Counted from the stretch's first letter, positions 23,290 to 34,830 are shown. The stretch: DNA of 64,000 nt from Megalonaias nervosa (GCA_016617855.1 JAECUM010001894.1:107237-171236); one strand, 5' to 3'. The notes: a model not told the origin generated them from the letters alone. Numbers and translations: made by a program.

Positions 23290-23560
23290 GAATCACACCC
23301 TCCTGAGAGGGCAGAGCAGCACTGGCACCTATTTTAGAAGGTAGAGAACAAGTTGCACCCTACCGAGAGCAGTACCCTCTCTTCACCTTTCGGACAGAAA
23401 GTGAGTTGCACCCTCTCCTCGGGGAGGAGTAGCACCCACTCGCTTCCAAAAATGGCAGAGAGAATTGCACCCCCTCCCATAAGGAAGAGCAGCACCTTCT
23501 ACAGACCCACAGTTCAGTAAGTTCTGATTGTGAGTCATGCCCACTCTCCCTCATTTAGGA
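23290..23560 (+). repeat. degenerate array of GCACCC-containing hairpins
   Basis: Four to five diverged units of about 65-70 bp each containing a pyrimidine/purine stem, for example CACCCTCTCCTCGGGGAGGAG, preceded by GAGAGAATTGCACC-type sequence. Lies directly upstream of the DIRS-like relic and may be part of it; function unknown. Confidence 0.5.
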
Positions 23561-23689
23561 GGGAGTAGTGCCCCTGCAAGAATGTGGAAACAAGGGTAGT
23601 GTTCTTAGCCTTCAAAGGGTGTTTTGACAAAATCCCTGTATTATGGTTGCTGCTAAGAACGCTTAAAACAGTGTGTAATTAAGTGACAA

Positions 23690-25010
23690 AGGGTCATATA
23701 TACCACATTTCTCTGGAGTTTGGAACCTCCTTCACTGGACAATTGTGAAAGGGATTACCCTCCAAGTTTGCCACATTCCTGACCAAAAGAATATTTTGAC
23801 AGAGAATCTGTTCAGGAGGGGCATGGTGGTCCTCATGGAATGGTCTCTGTACCAATCCATAGCAGATTCCCTGTTCAGATTTTGCGGGAGACCCTTGAAC
23901 TTCTTGTGACAAGGCTAAACAGTAAGGTTCCCTTTTGTTTCCCTAGTCCTAGACCAGAAGCAGTAGACTCTTTGAGCCTGATGTGAGATCATCTATTTGC
24001 TTGTACCTTCCCACTCTTCAGAATGATCCCATACGTACTTGAAAAAGTTACGGCCACTGTTCTGTTATTTTGAGCCCTTTTGTAGCTTCAACAATTGTGG
24101 TTCAACAATCTTCTAAACCTACTGGTAAACCAGCCTAGGATATCAGGCCAGTGGAGGGACATTCTGCTGCAGCACAAGTGTGCTCTTCTACAATACAGAA
24201 CACAGGTTCTCTAACTTTATGCTTGGCTCGTCTTGGGTGATTTATCCAACAGGACAAGCTTTCAAGTTGTCAAGTGTATTGCTCAATCCAGGAGATGGTC
24301 CACATCCAAGGTCTCTGATGCAAGTGGAAAATGTTCTGCAATTGGTACTGTAGGAAATGTGTCAATCCTTGCCATCCTTTTTTAGCACAGTGGCCAAATT
24401 TATTTTTGTCCTTTTTGATGGGGAGCACAGCTTGGTATCTGCTATCCAGGGTTGTAGGGCAGACCTGTCCAACATACTAAAACTTTCAAAACGTCTGGCC
24501 ATAAGTTTTGGATTCTCACATTGCCAACATTGTCAGGTATTTGCAGAGACTGCTGTCCTCCTCTCTGATGCCCGGATGGATTCACTCTATGTCTTGTGGC
24601 ATAAAACTAATATCCCCTATGAATCTTTGGTGGAAGTTTCATTTAAAAACCTTTCCCACAAGACTGTTTTTTTGCTTTACTTATTGTTCACAAGACAACG
24701 GGGTGAGTTTCATGCCCAATCTATATAAGAATGCTGTCTCTAGTTCATTAGCTGTCATGAGCCAGTGTCTCTCGTTTGCCAACCAGGCTTCTTAGCAAAA
24801 AATATGAACTTCCATTGCTAGCGCCACTTGATATTTTGATCATCAGTCTAAGATTTTTTCTGTGCTAGAGAAGATCAAAATCTACCTTTATACCCATTTA
24901 GGGCTTTGCATTTGTATCTGACAGCCTCTAAAGGGAGAAGAAAGCGTAGGGTCTTTTCCTTCCAGTTCTTCAAGGTGGATTGTCTTCGCCATCAAAAGAG
25001 TGTATTGACA
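23690..25010 (+). pseudogene. DIRS-like retroelement relic: RNase H and tyrosine recombinase fragments
   Basis: Translated in shifting plus-strand frames. At 23735-23900, ITLQVCHIPDQKNILTENLF and EWSLYQSIADSLFRFCGRP match the RNase H end of DIRS-type pol. At 24357-24728 LFDGEHSLVSAIQGCRADLS and PYESLVEVSFKNLSHKTVFL match the N-terminal part of a DIRS tyrosine recombinase. At 24890-24960 FRALHLYLTASKGRRKRRVF matches the segment before its catalytic His-Arg. Numerous stops and frameshifts; the RT and the catalytic C-terminus were not found. Opposite strand to the element at 47801, and more decayed. Confidence 0.7.
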
Positions 25011-25844
25011 TTGACCTTTCATTCATGAAAATAAAACCCCATACAGTCTGATCCATTGCTGTCTTATAGGCCTGTTTATCTCATTTGTCTTGGGATGTGA
25101 TGAAAGCCAAATATTAATGATGTGACATTGCATTCTCCTTCTATTACATTTTTTCCTTGGTGCACCAGAGCCATAATTTCTTTAGGACCCATAGTCAAAG
25201 CACAAAAGTGGCCCAAGAAGGTACCATCATACAGTGGTGGGCACTTGTCCACTAAGGTTAGGACTTTTTTCCTTTGCCAGCTTTGGGGTCATCAGACTAC
25301 CAAAACAGGCAAATTCAGCTACACAGCAACAACAGGTAACACATGATTGATATTAATGTGTAGTTGCCATTGTTGTTGTTGGGGATGAAACAAATTTAAA
25401 TTATGTATACTTACCTTTTGCTACTGCCACAATCTGTCCTCCACCCCACACTGATGTCTCACTAGTATTCTGTGTCTTTGGAAATGAGAACTACTATGCA
25501 TGGGCCATTGACACAACATTGTCTTTCAGATCGTTCTGGAAGTTATCCAGTTTGGAGGGTGGGTGGGTGAATTTATGCAATACCAATAGCAAAGTATTAC
25601 TTTATTAAAATTAGTCCCCCACCCCATTGCATAAAATATATTTATATCACCAAGCATTTTCAGTTGCTTTCAAGAGAGAATCCAAATTAATTACACTTCT
25701 ATCTTTTAACATTTTTTTTCAGGATGGAGTGAAATAGGTAAAATCAACATAGTGAAAGTGTGTGTGTGTGTGGATAGTTTGCATAGTCTGTGTTCTTACA
25801 ATGCTACTCAAGCCTCCTTAGTAAGATATGGAGCTGCAAAATAT

Positions 25845-25884
25845 AAGCAGGTGAGCGCTATCAGGCCCACTTGGTCCTCTTGTT
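25845..25884 (+). mobile_element. 3' end of a hairpin + CTTGT repeat
   Basis: CAGGTGAGCGCTATCAGGCC followed by CACTTGGTCCTCTTGTTT. The hairpin (AGGCCCACTTGGTCCT) and the CTTGT end match the layout of the other copies. The CAGGTGAGC part is the inverse of the GTTCACCTG seen at the 5' end of the copy at 37005. Confidence 0.5.
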
Positions 25885-26114
25885 TGAATTGCAGATATTT
25901 CCTAAACCACCTGACAAATTTTGTTCATACTTTGGAGAAATCATTATGAAGCAATGACGGTTCATTTCATGAAATTCACAATTGCCACTTAGCAGAGAAA
26001 ATGTGTTGAGGATTCTGTTACACATTTTACACCAGTGGTTTGACTGTATGCTTGACATGCAGGACATGGCCTTCTCATTTGGATATGAAGCATTAAAGCC
26101 TTTTGTAGTATAAT

Positions 26115-26228
26115 ATAGTAAAATTATACTGGGAGATGCTAAATTTACAGATATTAATATCATTTGCTGCAAAGTTTAGTAAATTTATACTGGGAGATGA
26201 TAATTTTACAGATATTTATGTCATTTTC
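26115..26228 (+). repeat. 61-bp tandem duplication
   Basis: Two copies of TAGTAAA(A/T)TTATACTGGG through ACAGATATT(A/T)AT and the following ATCATTT/GTCATTT. Confidence 0.8.
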
Positions 26229-26409
26229 TTTTCAAGTAAATGACATTTTTTGACAGTTGACGAAGTTTTATTTCACTCAGGTTGACACATGACATCAGAC
26301 TTTAGTGGGGGGGGGGAGTATATTGGAAGTAGTGTCTTATGAGTAACTCTTTGCCGGTAATTTGTACAACATGGTTGTGTTGTTATAGTGATTGTAAACT
26401 TCATTTCCT

Positions 26410-26515
26410 GTTAGAGAGTTTAGGCATGTGTAACTTGAGTTGTCATGTTACTGTATAGGCACATGTAACTTGAGTTATGTTACTGCATGTAACTTGAGTT
26501 ATAATGTTAATGCAT
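26410..26515 (+). repeat. short direct repeats around CATGTAACTTGAGTT
   Basis: The block GTAACTTGAGTT occurs three times within about 75 bases with variable TGTTACTG spacers. Confidence 0.7.
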
Positions 26516-27073
26516 TTATTAAGCTGAGTTCATTGCACCTTGATTTTATTCTTTGAGTTAAGAGAGGATACCCTACCACAGCTCATAAATTGTGAGGTGT
26601 TGAGCATTTCATATTTTGTTTTCTGATAATATTACAAGTGATGTATATAATGTATATGATGGTATGATATTAATTATCAATAAATCTTGTATATTCTAAG
26701 AAATATTGCAATAGTTCATTAATTTATTTTTAAAAAATAATACTTGCACTTCTGGGTTCATAACAGATCATGCTGTATGAACATTCAACTGTGAACACAT
26801 TTATCTGTTTGTTTTTAAATCAAATTCAAAACATATTTGTTTTGGTCAGATGATGTTTTCATCAAAAGAATAATAGGGAACTTCAACTTAAGGCTTTGAA
26901 GGTTTTTTTTATGCATAAATCAAATTTTTGTCAAGTTGTCTCACAAAAAAAAATATGAGTCATTATATTATTCATTTCAAACTTATTTGCAAACTTCACT
27001 TAGGATATTAGTGATGATAAGTTATGGCTTTGAATTGTAATTTTCAAACACTTAATGTGTTGGTATATTTAAT

Positions 27074-27634
27074 TTGTATTGTTTGACTGATCTATGTTCA
27101 GGAGTTTGGGCCTCCATGTACTTGACTAATGTTGTTTTTGTTCTTGTTGTAAACAACATATTACATAGCTAATTTTTGTCTATGATTGTTTATTATAGTT
27201 TAAGATAATTGTTACATATAGGTAAAAATGTTTACTTAGATTTGAGTTCAGGATATTGGTTTTCCCCTCATGAATTCATCATCTACCTGATGTTTGCCAT
27301 GTTCTTTATCAAAATTGAGATGAAAGACCTGATCATATTTAGAACTTTGAATGTTCTGGAAATGAACGTTTGACCCATTTCCTGGTCCTCTTATTGTGTC
27401 TTAGGTTTTATAATAAGTTGTTTTACATCATAATTATTTATTCCTATCTTAACATCTGAAGTAGAATAAGTCTTTTAGTTGTGCTCAGACTTAATTTTAG
27501 AGGATTTATTTATTTCATTTATTCATTGGAATTACAAAGGAATACTCATTACTACTTTCAGACTAAATCACATTTTTTGGATTATTGTGAATTCATTTAG
27601 AGACATTTTGGATTATATGATTGTGATACATCAG
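27074..27634 (+). repeat. dispersed repeat, copy 2 (first copy at 12608)
   Basis: Same order of conserved blocks as 12608-13134. The final block (GTGAATTCATTTAGAGACAT and the next 28 bases) differs at only two or three positions between copies while the rest is much more diverged. Confidence 0.7.
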
Positions 27635-28339
27635 GACTAGTCCATGCTGTCAATACATCAGCAGATTTAAGATTAGAATTCATTTGGAATGCCAATGGAA
27701 TTTATTTAGAGTGCTCTATATATTTGGACTTATATAAAACTTTTAGGACTGATTGGAGTTTAATTCACAATACTTTAAGTTCTTTTTAAATTTTCACTTT
27801 GTATTCTAGGGAAATAAATTATATCCTAAATTTACAAAACATGTTGTTTACTCTTTTCTGTTACATAGTTTATGGCGATAGAGTCATAACAACAGGCAAT
27901 ATGATTTTGATATCTCTTGCATTATCAGAGCATTGTGAATCAGGATTATTGTTTGTGGAGAGCTGAATATTGCAACTGGTCAATTGATTAAGCAGTGGAC
28001 AATGAGGGCATTGTGGTGAATGACACTAGCTGTGGTTGCTATGAGATGATGCCAAGGGGTTAATTGGTGGTGATAATTGACAATCACTAGATTGGATTAC
28101 TTGCTGGCAGCTTGGACAATACCACACTGATTCTGTCACTTGGATTCATTTTTCCAGATAAAAATAATGTATATAAATTGGTTAGTTCAGTTCCTTTTTT
28201 TTGTCAGGCCACACTGAAGGACATGAATCGATAAAGTGTGAGAATTTATTCCAAGGTATAGACTAAAGGACTCAATAATTACTAAAGGACATGAATAATT
28301 AAGATATTATAGTTTATTTCTAGGACAAAACTAAAGGAC

Positions 28340-28940
28340 ATGTAGTAACCATTGTGAAAATCTTGGCATTGCTATTCCTCTTAAATGGAAAGTTATTTTG
28401 GCATGAGGTCTTCATCCAAAAAGTTCTTATGTTGTCTTGTTATTCCTCAATGAAAATGATGCAAACTTACCCTCAGTATGGCCACCATGGGAGCCATCTT
28501 GTCTTTAAAACATTGCTATGTCTACTCCTCTCAAATGAATGGCTATATATATCAACATGGGGTTTCCACCAGTAGACATTCTTTTGACACCTAGTTAATC
28601 CTAAATGACAATGGTACCAGTCATACATCCAGTATAGCTGCCAAAACAGCTGTCTTGAAAACCTTGCCACTGTATCCCCTTAATGGATGGTAATATTGAC
28701 CTCAGGTTATCACCTAAAAAGTTCAAATGATTTCTGATTTGTCCTAACTGAAAACTTTTGCCAATCTGACATCCAGCATGTCCACCACAGGAGCTAATCT
28801 GAAAACCTTGTTATGGCTCAAGAATATCAGAAAAATTTTCAACACTCAGCATTTGAAAGGATGATGTGGTCTTATGTTTCATTCCTGGAAATTGTTTATT
28901 CCCTAGTGGAGTGTAATTTTCCTTTGAGGGGTTCTTGTCA
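28340..28940 (+). mobile_element. dispersed repeat ending in hairpin + CTTGT, copy 2
   Basis: Internal modules of about 160 bp repeat GGCCACCATGGGAGCCATCT-like, AAATGAATGG and CACCTAGTTAATCCTAAATG sequences. The end TTTTCCTTTGAGGGGTT plus CTTGT is a weaker hairpin than in the sister copies. The last 130 bp align with 39310-39442. Confidence 0.55.
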
Positions 28941-28990
28941 TGGTTGTAACATACCTGACTTTAAAGACCTAATGAAATAATTGGGGAGAA

Positions 28991-29134
28991 GATAATGCAC
29001 CAGAAGGTCTCTGTCAATACACTTTATTAGGAGCAATCAATAAAACAAGCAACATGTACCCTAATCTGCCAGTGCATGATGCAATGGCAGATCAGGTTCT
29101 ATGTTGTTTGTGGTTGGACCAGACTTGTGAGTAG
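28991..29134 (-). mobile_element. nested-palindrome element, copy C (truncated, reverse)
   Basis: Retains the right arm of one hairpin, the linker (TTAGGAGCAATCAATAAAAC), a full hairpin CATGTACCCTAATCTGCC/GGCAGATCAGGTTCTATG, and the outer arm TTGGACCAGACTTGTGAGTA. The first outer arm is missing. Confidence 0.65.
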
Positions 29135-29654
29135 AGATGATATTTCATCATGCAACCAAAAGTGTAAGAAAAACTGACCTATGACCTATACCTTATGCTG
29201 AAGCAAGGTTTGATGGACAGACAGAATGATAAATGGATATACATGGTTAGATTGACCACTGGACATGGAGAAATAGAAGGACTGATGGACAAGAATAGCA
29301 TGTTTTTGGCAGGAAATGATGATGTCCCTAGCCTGAATCTTTTAAAGAACTTCATACAGTAAATGTGTCACATGTAAATTAACATGAATTCAAATATTGT
29401 GGCTTTGAATATTAATTGCCTTGCACAATCATTTTCAAATTTTGAGAATTTTATGGCTGGTTACATGTGGTCCTATTTATTGTTGATTTATTATAGCAAC
29501 ATGTATAACAACATGTATGTCTAACTTTTCATTCTGACAGTGTGAATGCTTGTATGTTCATTATTTGTTATCATTTTGAAACTTGTATTCAGGCAGGTGT
29601 AAAGTTACTGATGTGACAGATTGTCTGTATCAGGTTATAATTAACATCAGATTA

Positions 29655-30253
29655 GTGCAGGTCTTCTGTGGATTAATGTAGGAAGGTGGAAGGTGTAGGG
29701 TGCCCTTGGATGTGATGTCATAGACCAAGATCTACTGTGGAATAATGTACTTGCATACAGGTGTAGGGTTCCCTTAGATGTGATTGTCATAGACCCAGAT
29801 GTACTGTGGAATAATGTACTTGCATACAGGTGTAGAGTTTCGTCAATGTGATTGTCATAGACCCAGATCTACTGTGGAATAATGTACTTGCATACAGGTG
29901 TAGGGTGCACTTAGATGTGATTGCCATTGACCCAGATGTACTGTGGAATAATGTTCTTGCATACAGGTGTAGGGTGCCCTTAGATGTGATGTCATAGACC
30001 CAGATGTACTGTGGAATAATGTTCTTGCATACAGGTGTAGGGTGCCCTTAGATGTGATGTCATAGGCCCAGACCAACTGTGGAATAATGTACTTGCATAA
30101 AGGTGTAGGGTGCCCTTAGATGTGATGTCATAGACCCAGATGTACTGTGGAATAATGTACTTGCATACAGGTGTAGGGTGCTCTTAGATGTGATTGTCAT
30201 AGACCCAGATCTACTGTGGAATAATGTACTTGCATAAAAGTGTAGGATGCCCT
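29655..30253 (+). repeat. 68-70 bp minisatellite, about 9 copies
   Basis: Unit includes CCCAGATGTACTGTGGAATA, ATGTACTTGCATACAGGTGT, AGGGTGCCCTTAGATGTGAT and GTCATAGA. Copies differ by one to four substitutions and a single-base T insertion (GATGTCAT/GATTGTCAT). Immediately followed by a different array. Confidence 0.92.
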
Positions 30254-30260
30254 AAAAGAC

Positions 30261-30607
30261 AACCATGACTTGGTGAAAGGATTAGCATGAATGAATGTTT
30301 TGTACACCCATGACCTTGTAAAGGGATTAGCATGAATGAATGACTTGTACACCCATGAACCTTGTAAAGGGATTAGCATGAATGGATGACTTGTACACCC
30401 ATGACCTTGTAAAGGGATTAGCATGAATGGACGACTTGTACACCCATGACCTTGTAAAGGGATTAGCATGAATGGATGACTTGTACACCCATGACCTTGT
30501 AAAGGGATTAGTATGAATGGATGACTTGTACACCCATGACCTTGTAAGGGATTAGTATGAATGGATAACTTGTACATCCATGACCTTGTAAAGGGATTAG
30601 TATGAAT
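30261..30607 (+). repeat. 45-bp minisatellite, about 8 copies
   Basis: Unit CATGACCTTGTAAAGGGATT followed by AGCATGAATGGATGACTTGTACACC. The 45-bp period gives a 126-residue minus-strand frame with a 15-residue repeat; considered spurious. Confidence 0.92.
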
Positions 30608-30671
30608 TATTGTTCTGAATGATTAGCTTTTTCATGTAGATTTGAGTGTGCAATAATTTGGTGCTCTTTTA

Positions 30672-30744
30672 TGTAATAGAATAGTGTATGGACTTAAGTA
30701 ATAGAATAGTGTATGGACTTATATAATAGAATAGTGTATGGACT
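30672..30744 (+). repeat. 25-bp triplication
   Basis: TAATAGAATAGTGTATGGAC occurs three times separated by TTAAG or TTATA. Confidence 0.85.
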
Positions 30745-30954
30745 GCCATGAAATGGCTTATGACTGAAGAAATCCTTCCAAGACTTGCATTTTATGTGCA
30801 GTAAAGTTTACATTCACAGGAATTCTTCCATCATTTTCCTCCCACATGTATTTTATGAGTTAGGCATTGAAGTCATGTTTCCCAAAAGCAGCCAGAATTG
30901 ACTGTGTTACAAATTGTATAAGAATGAAGATATAATAATGCTGTCTCTGCTTGC

Positions 30955-31150
30955 TAATATGTTGGGGCCAGCTGTAAATAGCATAGTCCCTGATCTGTCA
31001 TTGCATAATGCATTAGCAGATCAGGGACTATGTTATTTGGAGAAGTGATTTATCCAAGCAAATTGCATAGACCCAAATCTGCTGGTACACTATGCTGCAC
31101 AGATCTGCATCTATTTGTTTGCAGTTGGACCCGGCATGTATGTAAGTACA
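30955..31150 (+). mobile_element. nested-palindrome element, copy D
   Basis: First hairpin is a 16-bp perfect stem, CATAGTCCCTGATCTG with CAGATCAGGGACTATG (30982-31032). The second hairpin (GCATAGACCCAAATCTGC / CAGATCTGCATCTAT) is eroded. Outer right arm TTGCAGTTGGACCCGGC matches other copies. Confidence 0.75.
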
Positions 31151-31705
31151 TAGTGTGGATTTAAAAATTGGAGGTTTAAGTTTTTATATGCATGTAGTTG
31201 AAGACACCTTTACTATTTAGAGATTTTGTATCCTTTACCAAACACCTGAACATAATACATCAAATTTGATATATGTACTCAAACAACCCAGTTCATTTTC
31301 ATCATTGAATGCTATACATGAATGCTTTGTTTTATATACCCATTTAATCTTGTATGGCTGATAAGGTATTTGATATGGATTTCTGTCTGTATTTCCATAT
31401 TGCACATCCAAATTTGAACAGTTAGGTGCTTTCATTCAGTTGTTTCTGTCAGTATTCTTTGATGCACTGAATTGTGTTTTTATAAATTCCAATTTGACTT
31501 TTTTTAAATTTCATTCACACTTTACAGCTAAAATAGTGAAAAGATCTCAAAAAGCATGAATTAATTGGATATGTAATAAATACACAGGTACATGTTTTGT
31601 TTTTATTTGGGAGTAAGAACTTGTTTTATATGACATCTACACCATATCCTTGGACCATATCCACCTCATTAGGTTTCCCAACTTGGAACAACACATGTAT
31701 ACCAT

Positions 31706-31912
31706 TATACTTGCCTGTAAGTAGAGTCCGACTGCACACAACATAGATCCTGATCTGCCATTGCATAATGCATCTGTAGATCAGGGTTTATGTTATTTCT
31801 TCTACTGATTACTCCTAATAAACTGCACAGACCCAGATCTGCCAGCACATTATGTGACACCAGGTCTGGGTCTGTGCAATTTGCAGTTGGACTCTCCTTA
31901 TAAAAGTATATA
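31706..31912 (+). mobile_element. nested-palindrome element, copy E (best preserved)
   Basis: Termini TATACTTGCCTGTAAGTAGA on the left and CTTATAAAAGTATATA on the right form the outer inverted repeat, continuing into GAGTCCGACTGCA / TGCAGTTGGACTC. Hairpin one spans ACATAGATCCTGATCTGCC to GTAGATCAGGGTTTATGT; hairpin two spans CACAGACCCAGATCTGCCAG to AGGTCTGGGTCTGTG. Linker ACTGATTACTCCTAATAAAC. No ORF. Confidence 0.8.
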
Positions 31913-32306
31913 CGTGAGATTTTGATCTATGTATTATGTACACCAAAATGTGATAAGTGTAGATCTAGACCTGCTGTCCCTGGTAGGTCAGGGTCTTTCC
32001 TTTTAACTTTATATATAATCTGATCAGTATTTAGTGTACACATGGTATGCTGTCATCAGATGCTGCTAAAGGTCTGGGTCTATAGGGGATGATAAAACCA
32101 GACTGGTTGTCATGTATAAGATTATGTGTTGAAATAGTTCATAAAAGAATCATTGATATGTTTGGCAAGTAACTTGGCAAGGGCAGCAAGATGTGTTAAG
32201 TTGTTTTTTTTTTATATAGAATATTTTCTCCAGGATTTAGGTAGTGAAGTTACCTTGGTAGTTTTCTAAGACTGTAGAATGTATTAACCAAATACTTTGA
32301 TTGCAG

Positions 32307-32380
32307 ATAAAAGCTATGCTCTCTACCAGTATGTGAAACTCATAAAAAATTCTTGCAAGCTCACAGGACCAGTAACATGA
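32307..32380 (+). CDS. possible terminal exon, low confidence
   Basis: Acceptor ACCAAATACTTTGATTGCAG, then two bases completing a codon and 23 codons (KSYALYQYVKLIKNSCKLTG, PVT) to a TGA. A GTATGT donor inside could end the exon early at about 32328. An A21 tract follows at 32533, with no AATAAA in between. Composition is protein-like but the length is too short to be sure. Confidence 0.3.
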
Positions 32381-33552
32381 AAATGCTACTGGTTTTGTCC
32401 ATTGCCAACTAGTAGTCCTACATTACATCATACAAGAAGACAAAAAGTAGTCGATGACTTAGTGGTAAATTCAGGTAGACATGAATATCAGCCCTTAGTA
32501 AGGTTATTTATTTATAAAAGCATGGAACATACAGAAAAAAAAAAAAAAAAAAAGATATTTACATCATATCTCAAATGTATTAAATTGTATTAAATTCAAC
32601 ATAATATATGCACTTTTTACCGACCAAGACAATGGTGCTTACTATCCAGCTGATCCATATCCATACGTAACTCGTCAAGTTATAATTATAATTTAACTAT
32701 TGATGACCAGTCTCGATTACAGTGTGAATAAGAAGCAGGATTTTCTTCTCTTCACTTTGTCATCAATGACTGAATCAAAACTTGACTCCAAGGTACAGTT
32801 TCTCAAAATTAGGTCTGCAGAAAGATGCTGTGGATTGCTGGAATTGGAACTGAATCAAATGCATTAACATCAGCAGAATGCTGCTAAACGGTTATAGTGT
32901 ATTCAGCTCAGTATCACAAATGATATCCATGTCCTTTGCTTACTGTTCATGCCAGCATCTTGATAAGTAGATAAAATGACCTAATTCAGACAACATCTGC
33001 ACCATCTATTTTTCTTTAAAACTAATTGAAATTTGTTCATTGTTTGTAACATAATTTATGAAATGAGTAGTCCATGTTTTTTTACCCGTGTCACACGATG
33101 GTTCCTATACCTGGCAAGTCATGAATTAAAATATTAACTCTTCCGCAAGTCCAGGGCCATCATGGCTGATTACATGTACAGACCAGCCATTTCAGGATAT
33201 ATTGAATGAGCAGTGTTGCTTTGTATGTTGATACAAATGGTGTTTAAATCATTCATGTGTTCAACAAATTTGGTAACTTTACATTTTGAGGGGCTTGCCT
33301 GAAAATTAATTGAGCTACAGTCTCAGAAATCATTCATGATGCTGAGATAAACAAACAATAACATTGCTGTCATAGTCTAAGCATTGGTCCTGTTTCTATA
33401 TTGCCTGCAAATTCTGTGACCCAACTATTGATTTATTTATTTTCTCATCTTACCCAGATTCACAAGTGGTTATCACTTGGTTTCTAATATCTCTTTTAAT
33501 ATCATAAAATCATACAAATATAAAATTTGTCAATTAAATGTATTCAATATGC

Positions 33553-33900
33553 CTAAAATTTCAACTGGACAGATGGACTGATTACTCGGTGTTTGCCCGA
33601 GTCTGCCATGAAATTAGCTGGCATCGGACTGGCACAATTTCTCACGCTACTTTCTAAAATGGCAGGTGCAACTCCTTTTAGTAGCTTTGGTCCAATCATA
33701 TCAAGTCCTATGGCTTTACAATCAACTAGTTTTTTAATATACTTCAAACACAAATTCAGGATTCTTTATAGGAATTTCAAACTTTATATCATCAGGGAAT
33801 TTGTCAGAACAAAACTTTTTGAGTTCCAGATGATGAGAGGATCTCTTAGGTTTTGAAATTTTTCAGCATTTTGAAAAATGAAGTCATCAAAATATTTGAG
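33553..33900 (-). pseudogene. LINE reverse transcriptase fragment
   Basis: Minus-strand frames read CSDKFPDDIKFEIP then, after a frameshift near 33746, YIKKLVDCKAIGLDMIGPKL LKGVAPAIL. The pattern KA(T/I)GLDxIGPxLLKxxAP is the segment before the RT palm in Jockey/CR1-type LINEs. The catalytic part is absent. After 33650 the homology stops and a short hairpin (ACTCGGTGTTTGCCCGAGT, 33585-33603) follows. A dead fragment. Confidence 0.65.
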
Positions 33901-34019
33901 ACATTGTGTCATCACTGCATGGGTAAGGGGATCTAGAAATGGTCTCTGTCCATATTGTGGTTCCATTCATCTTTCTGCCATCTCAGGTCTCCAGCATCCA
34001 CATTTGCTATTAGATTTGA

Positions 34020-34830
34020 ACCAGATGTGTTGAAGTTTGAACTCTGCAGTGGATTGGACAAGTTCAGTGTGGAGCACATTCTCTACACATTTCCTAGAGT
34101 AATGACTCCTGATCCTAGCTTGGGCATTGCTAATTCATAATATCATGAACACGCTGTTGAATTATGGCCCTTGATTGTCTTATCAGGGATATTTTTAATG
34201 TAAATATTTTAACATTTATATAAAGATTTGAAGCAAATTTGATGTGAAGTTTAATCTGGTGTAGACCTTGGATAAATTCAGTGATGACCATGTTCTGCGC
34301 ATTTCTATTAGTTATTGGCCCTTGTTTATGCAGCATAGGTTTGGATAAGACACCGTCTTGCAAACACTGTAGGGTCCACATTTATAAATAGATCTAAAAC
34401 TTCTTGTGATGCTTCATCTCAGCAGGAGCTCAGATGACTTTGATGATGAGTACATTTTGCACATATTTATTTAGAGTTGTGGCCCTTGATCATCTTGACA
34501 TTGGTATTGCTAAAGCATAACATTGCGTACACTAGCTTCAGCATTTATTTACTAGATTTCACTGATATTGGCTCTTGGGCTTTATCTTTTTGAGCTTGGA
34601 TGAGTGATGAAAAGAATGATATTTATATATTAGAGTTATAGCCCTTGATCACTGTAGCATAGGCACTGTTAATGCACAGTCTTGTGAACACTTTTGTGAA
34701 GCTTCATCTCTGCAAGAGCTCAAACAAGTTTAATGATGAGCATGTTCTGCACACTTTGCTGAGTTATGGCCCTTGAAGAATTTAGCATAGCATTGCAAGT
34801 TTGCAACCTTGTGATCACTCTGTATATCAT
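34020..34830 (+). repeat. degenerate long-period repeat with GAGTTATGGCCCTTGA motif
   Basis: The motif (G)AGTTATGGCCCTTGAT or a variant occurs near 34150, 34310, 34475, 34635 and 34758, at spacings of roughly 120-165 bp, each preceded by GATGA(G/C)xACxTTCTGCACA-like sequence. Probably an interior array of a dispersed molluscan repeat; no coding potential. Confidence 0.6.

Noticed and set aside
25725..25853. 129-nt exon with very strong acceptor TTTTTTTTCAG and CAG/GTGAGC donor
   Set aside because: The donor is part of the CAGGTGAGCG end of a dispersed repeat and the open frame contains a GTGTGTGTGTG tract; a 15-nt exon ending at 25739 remains conceivable but unsupported.
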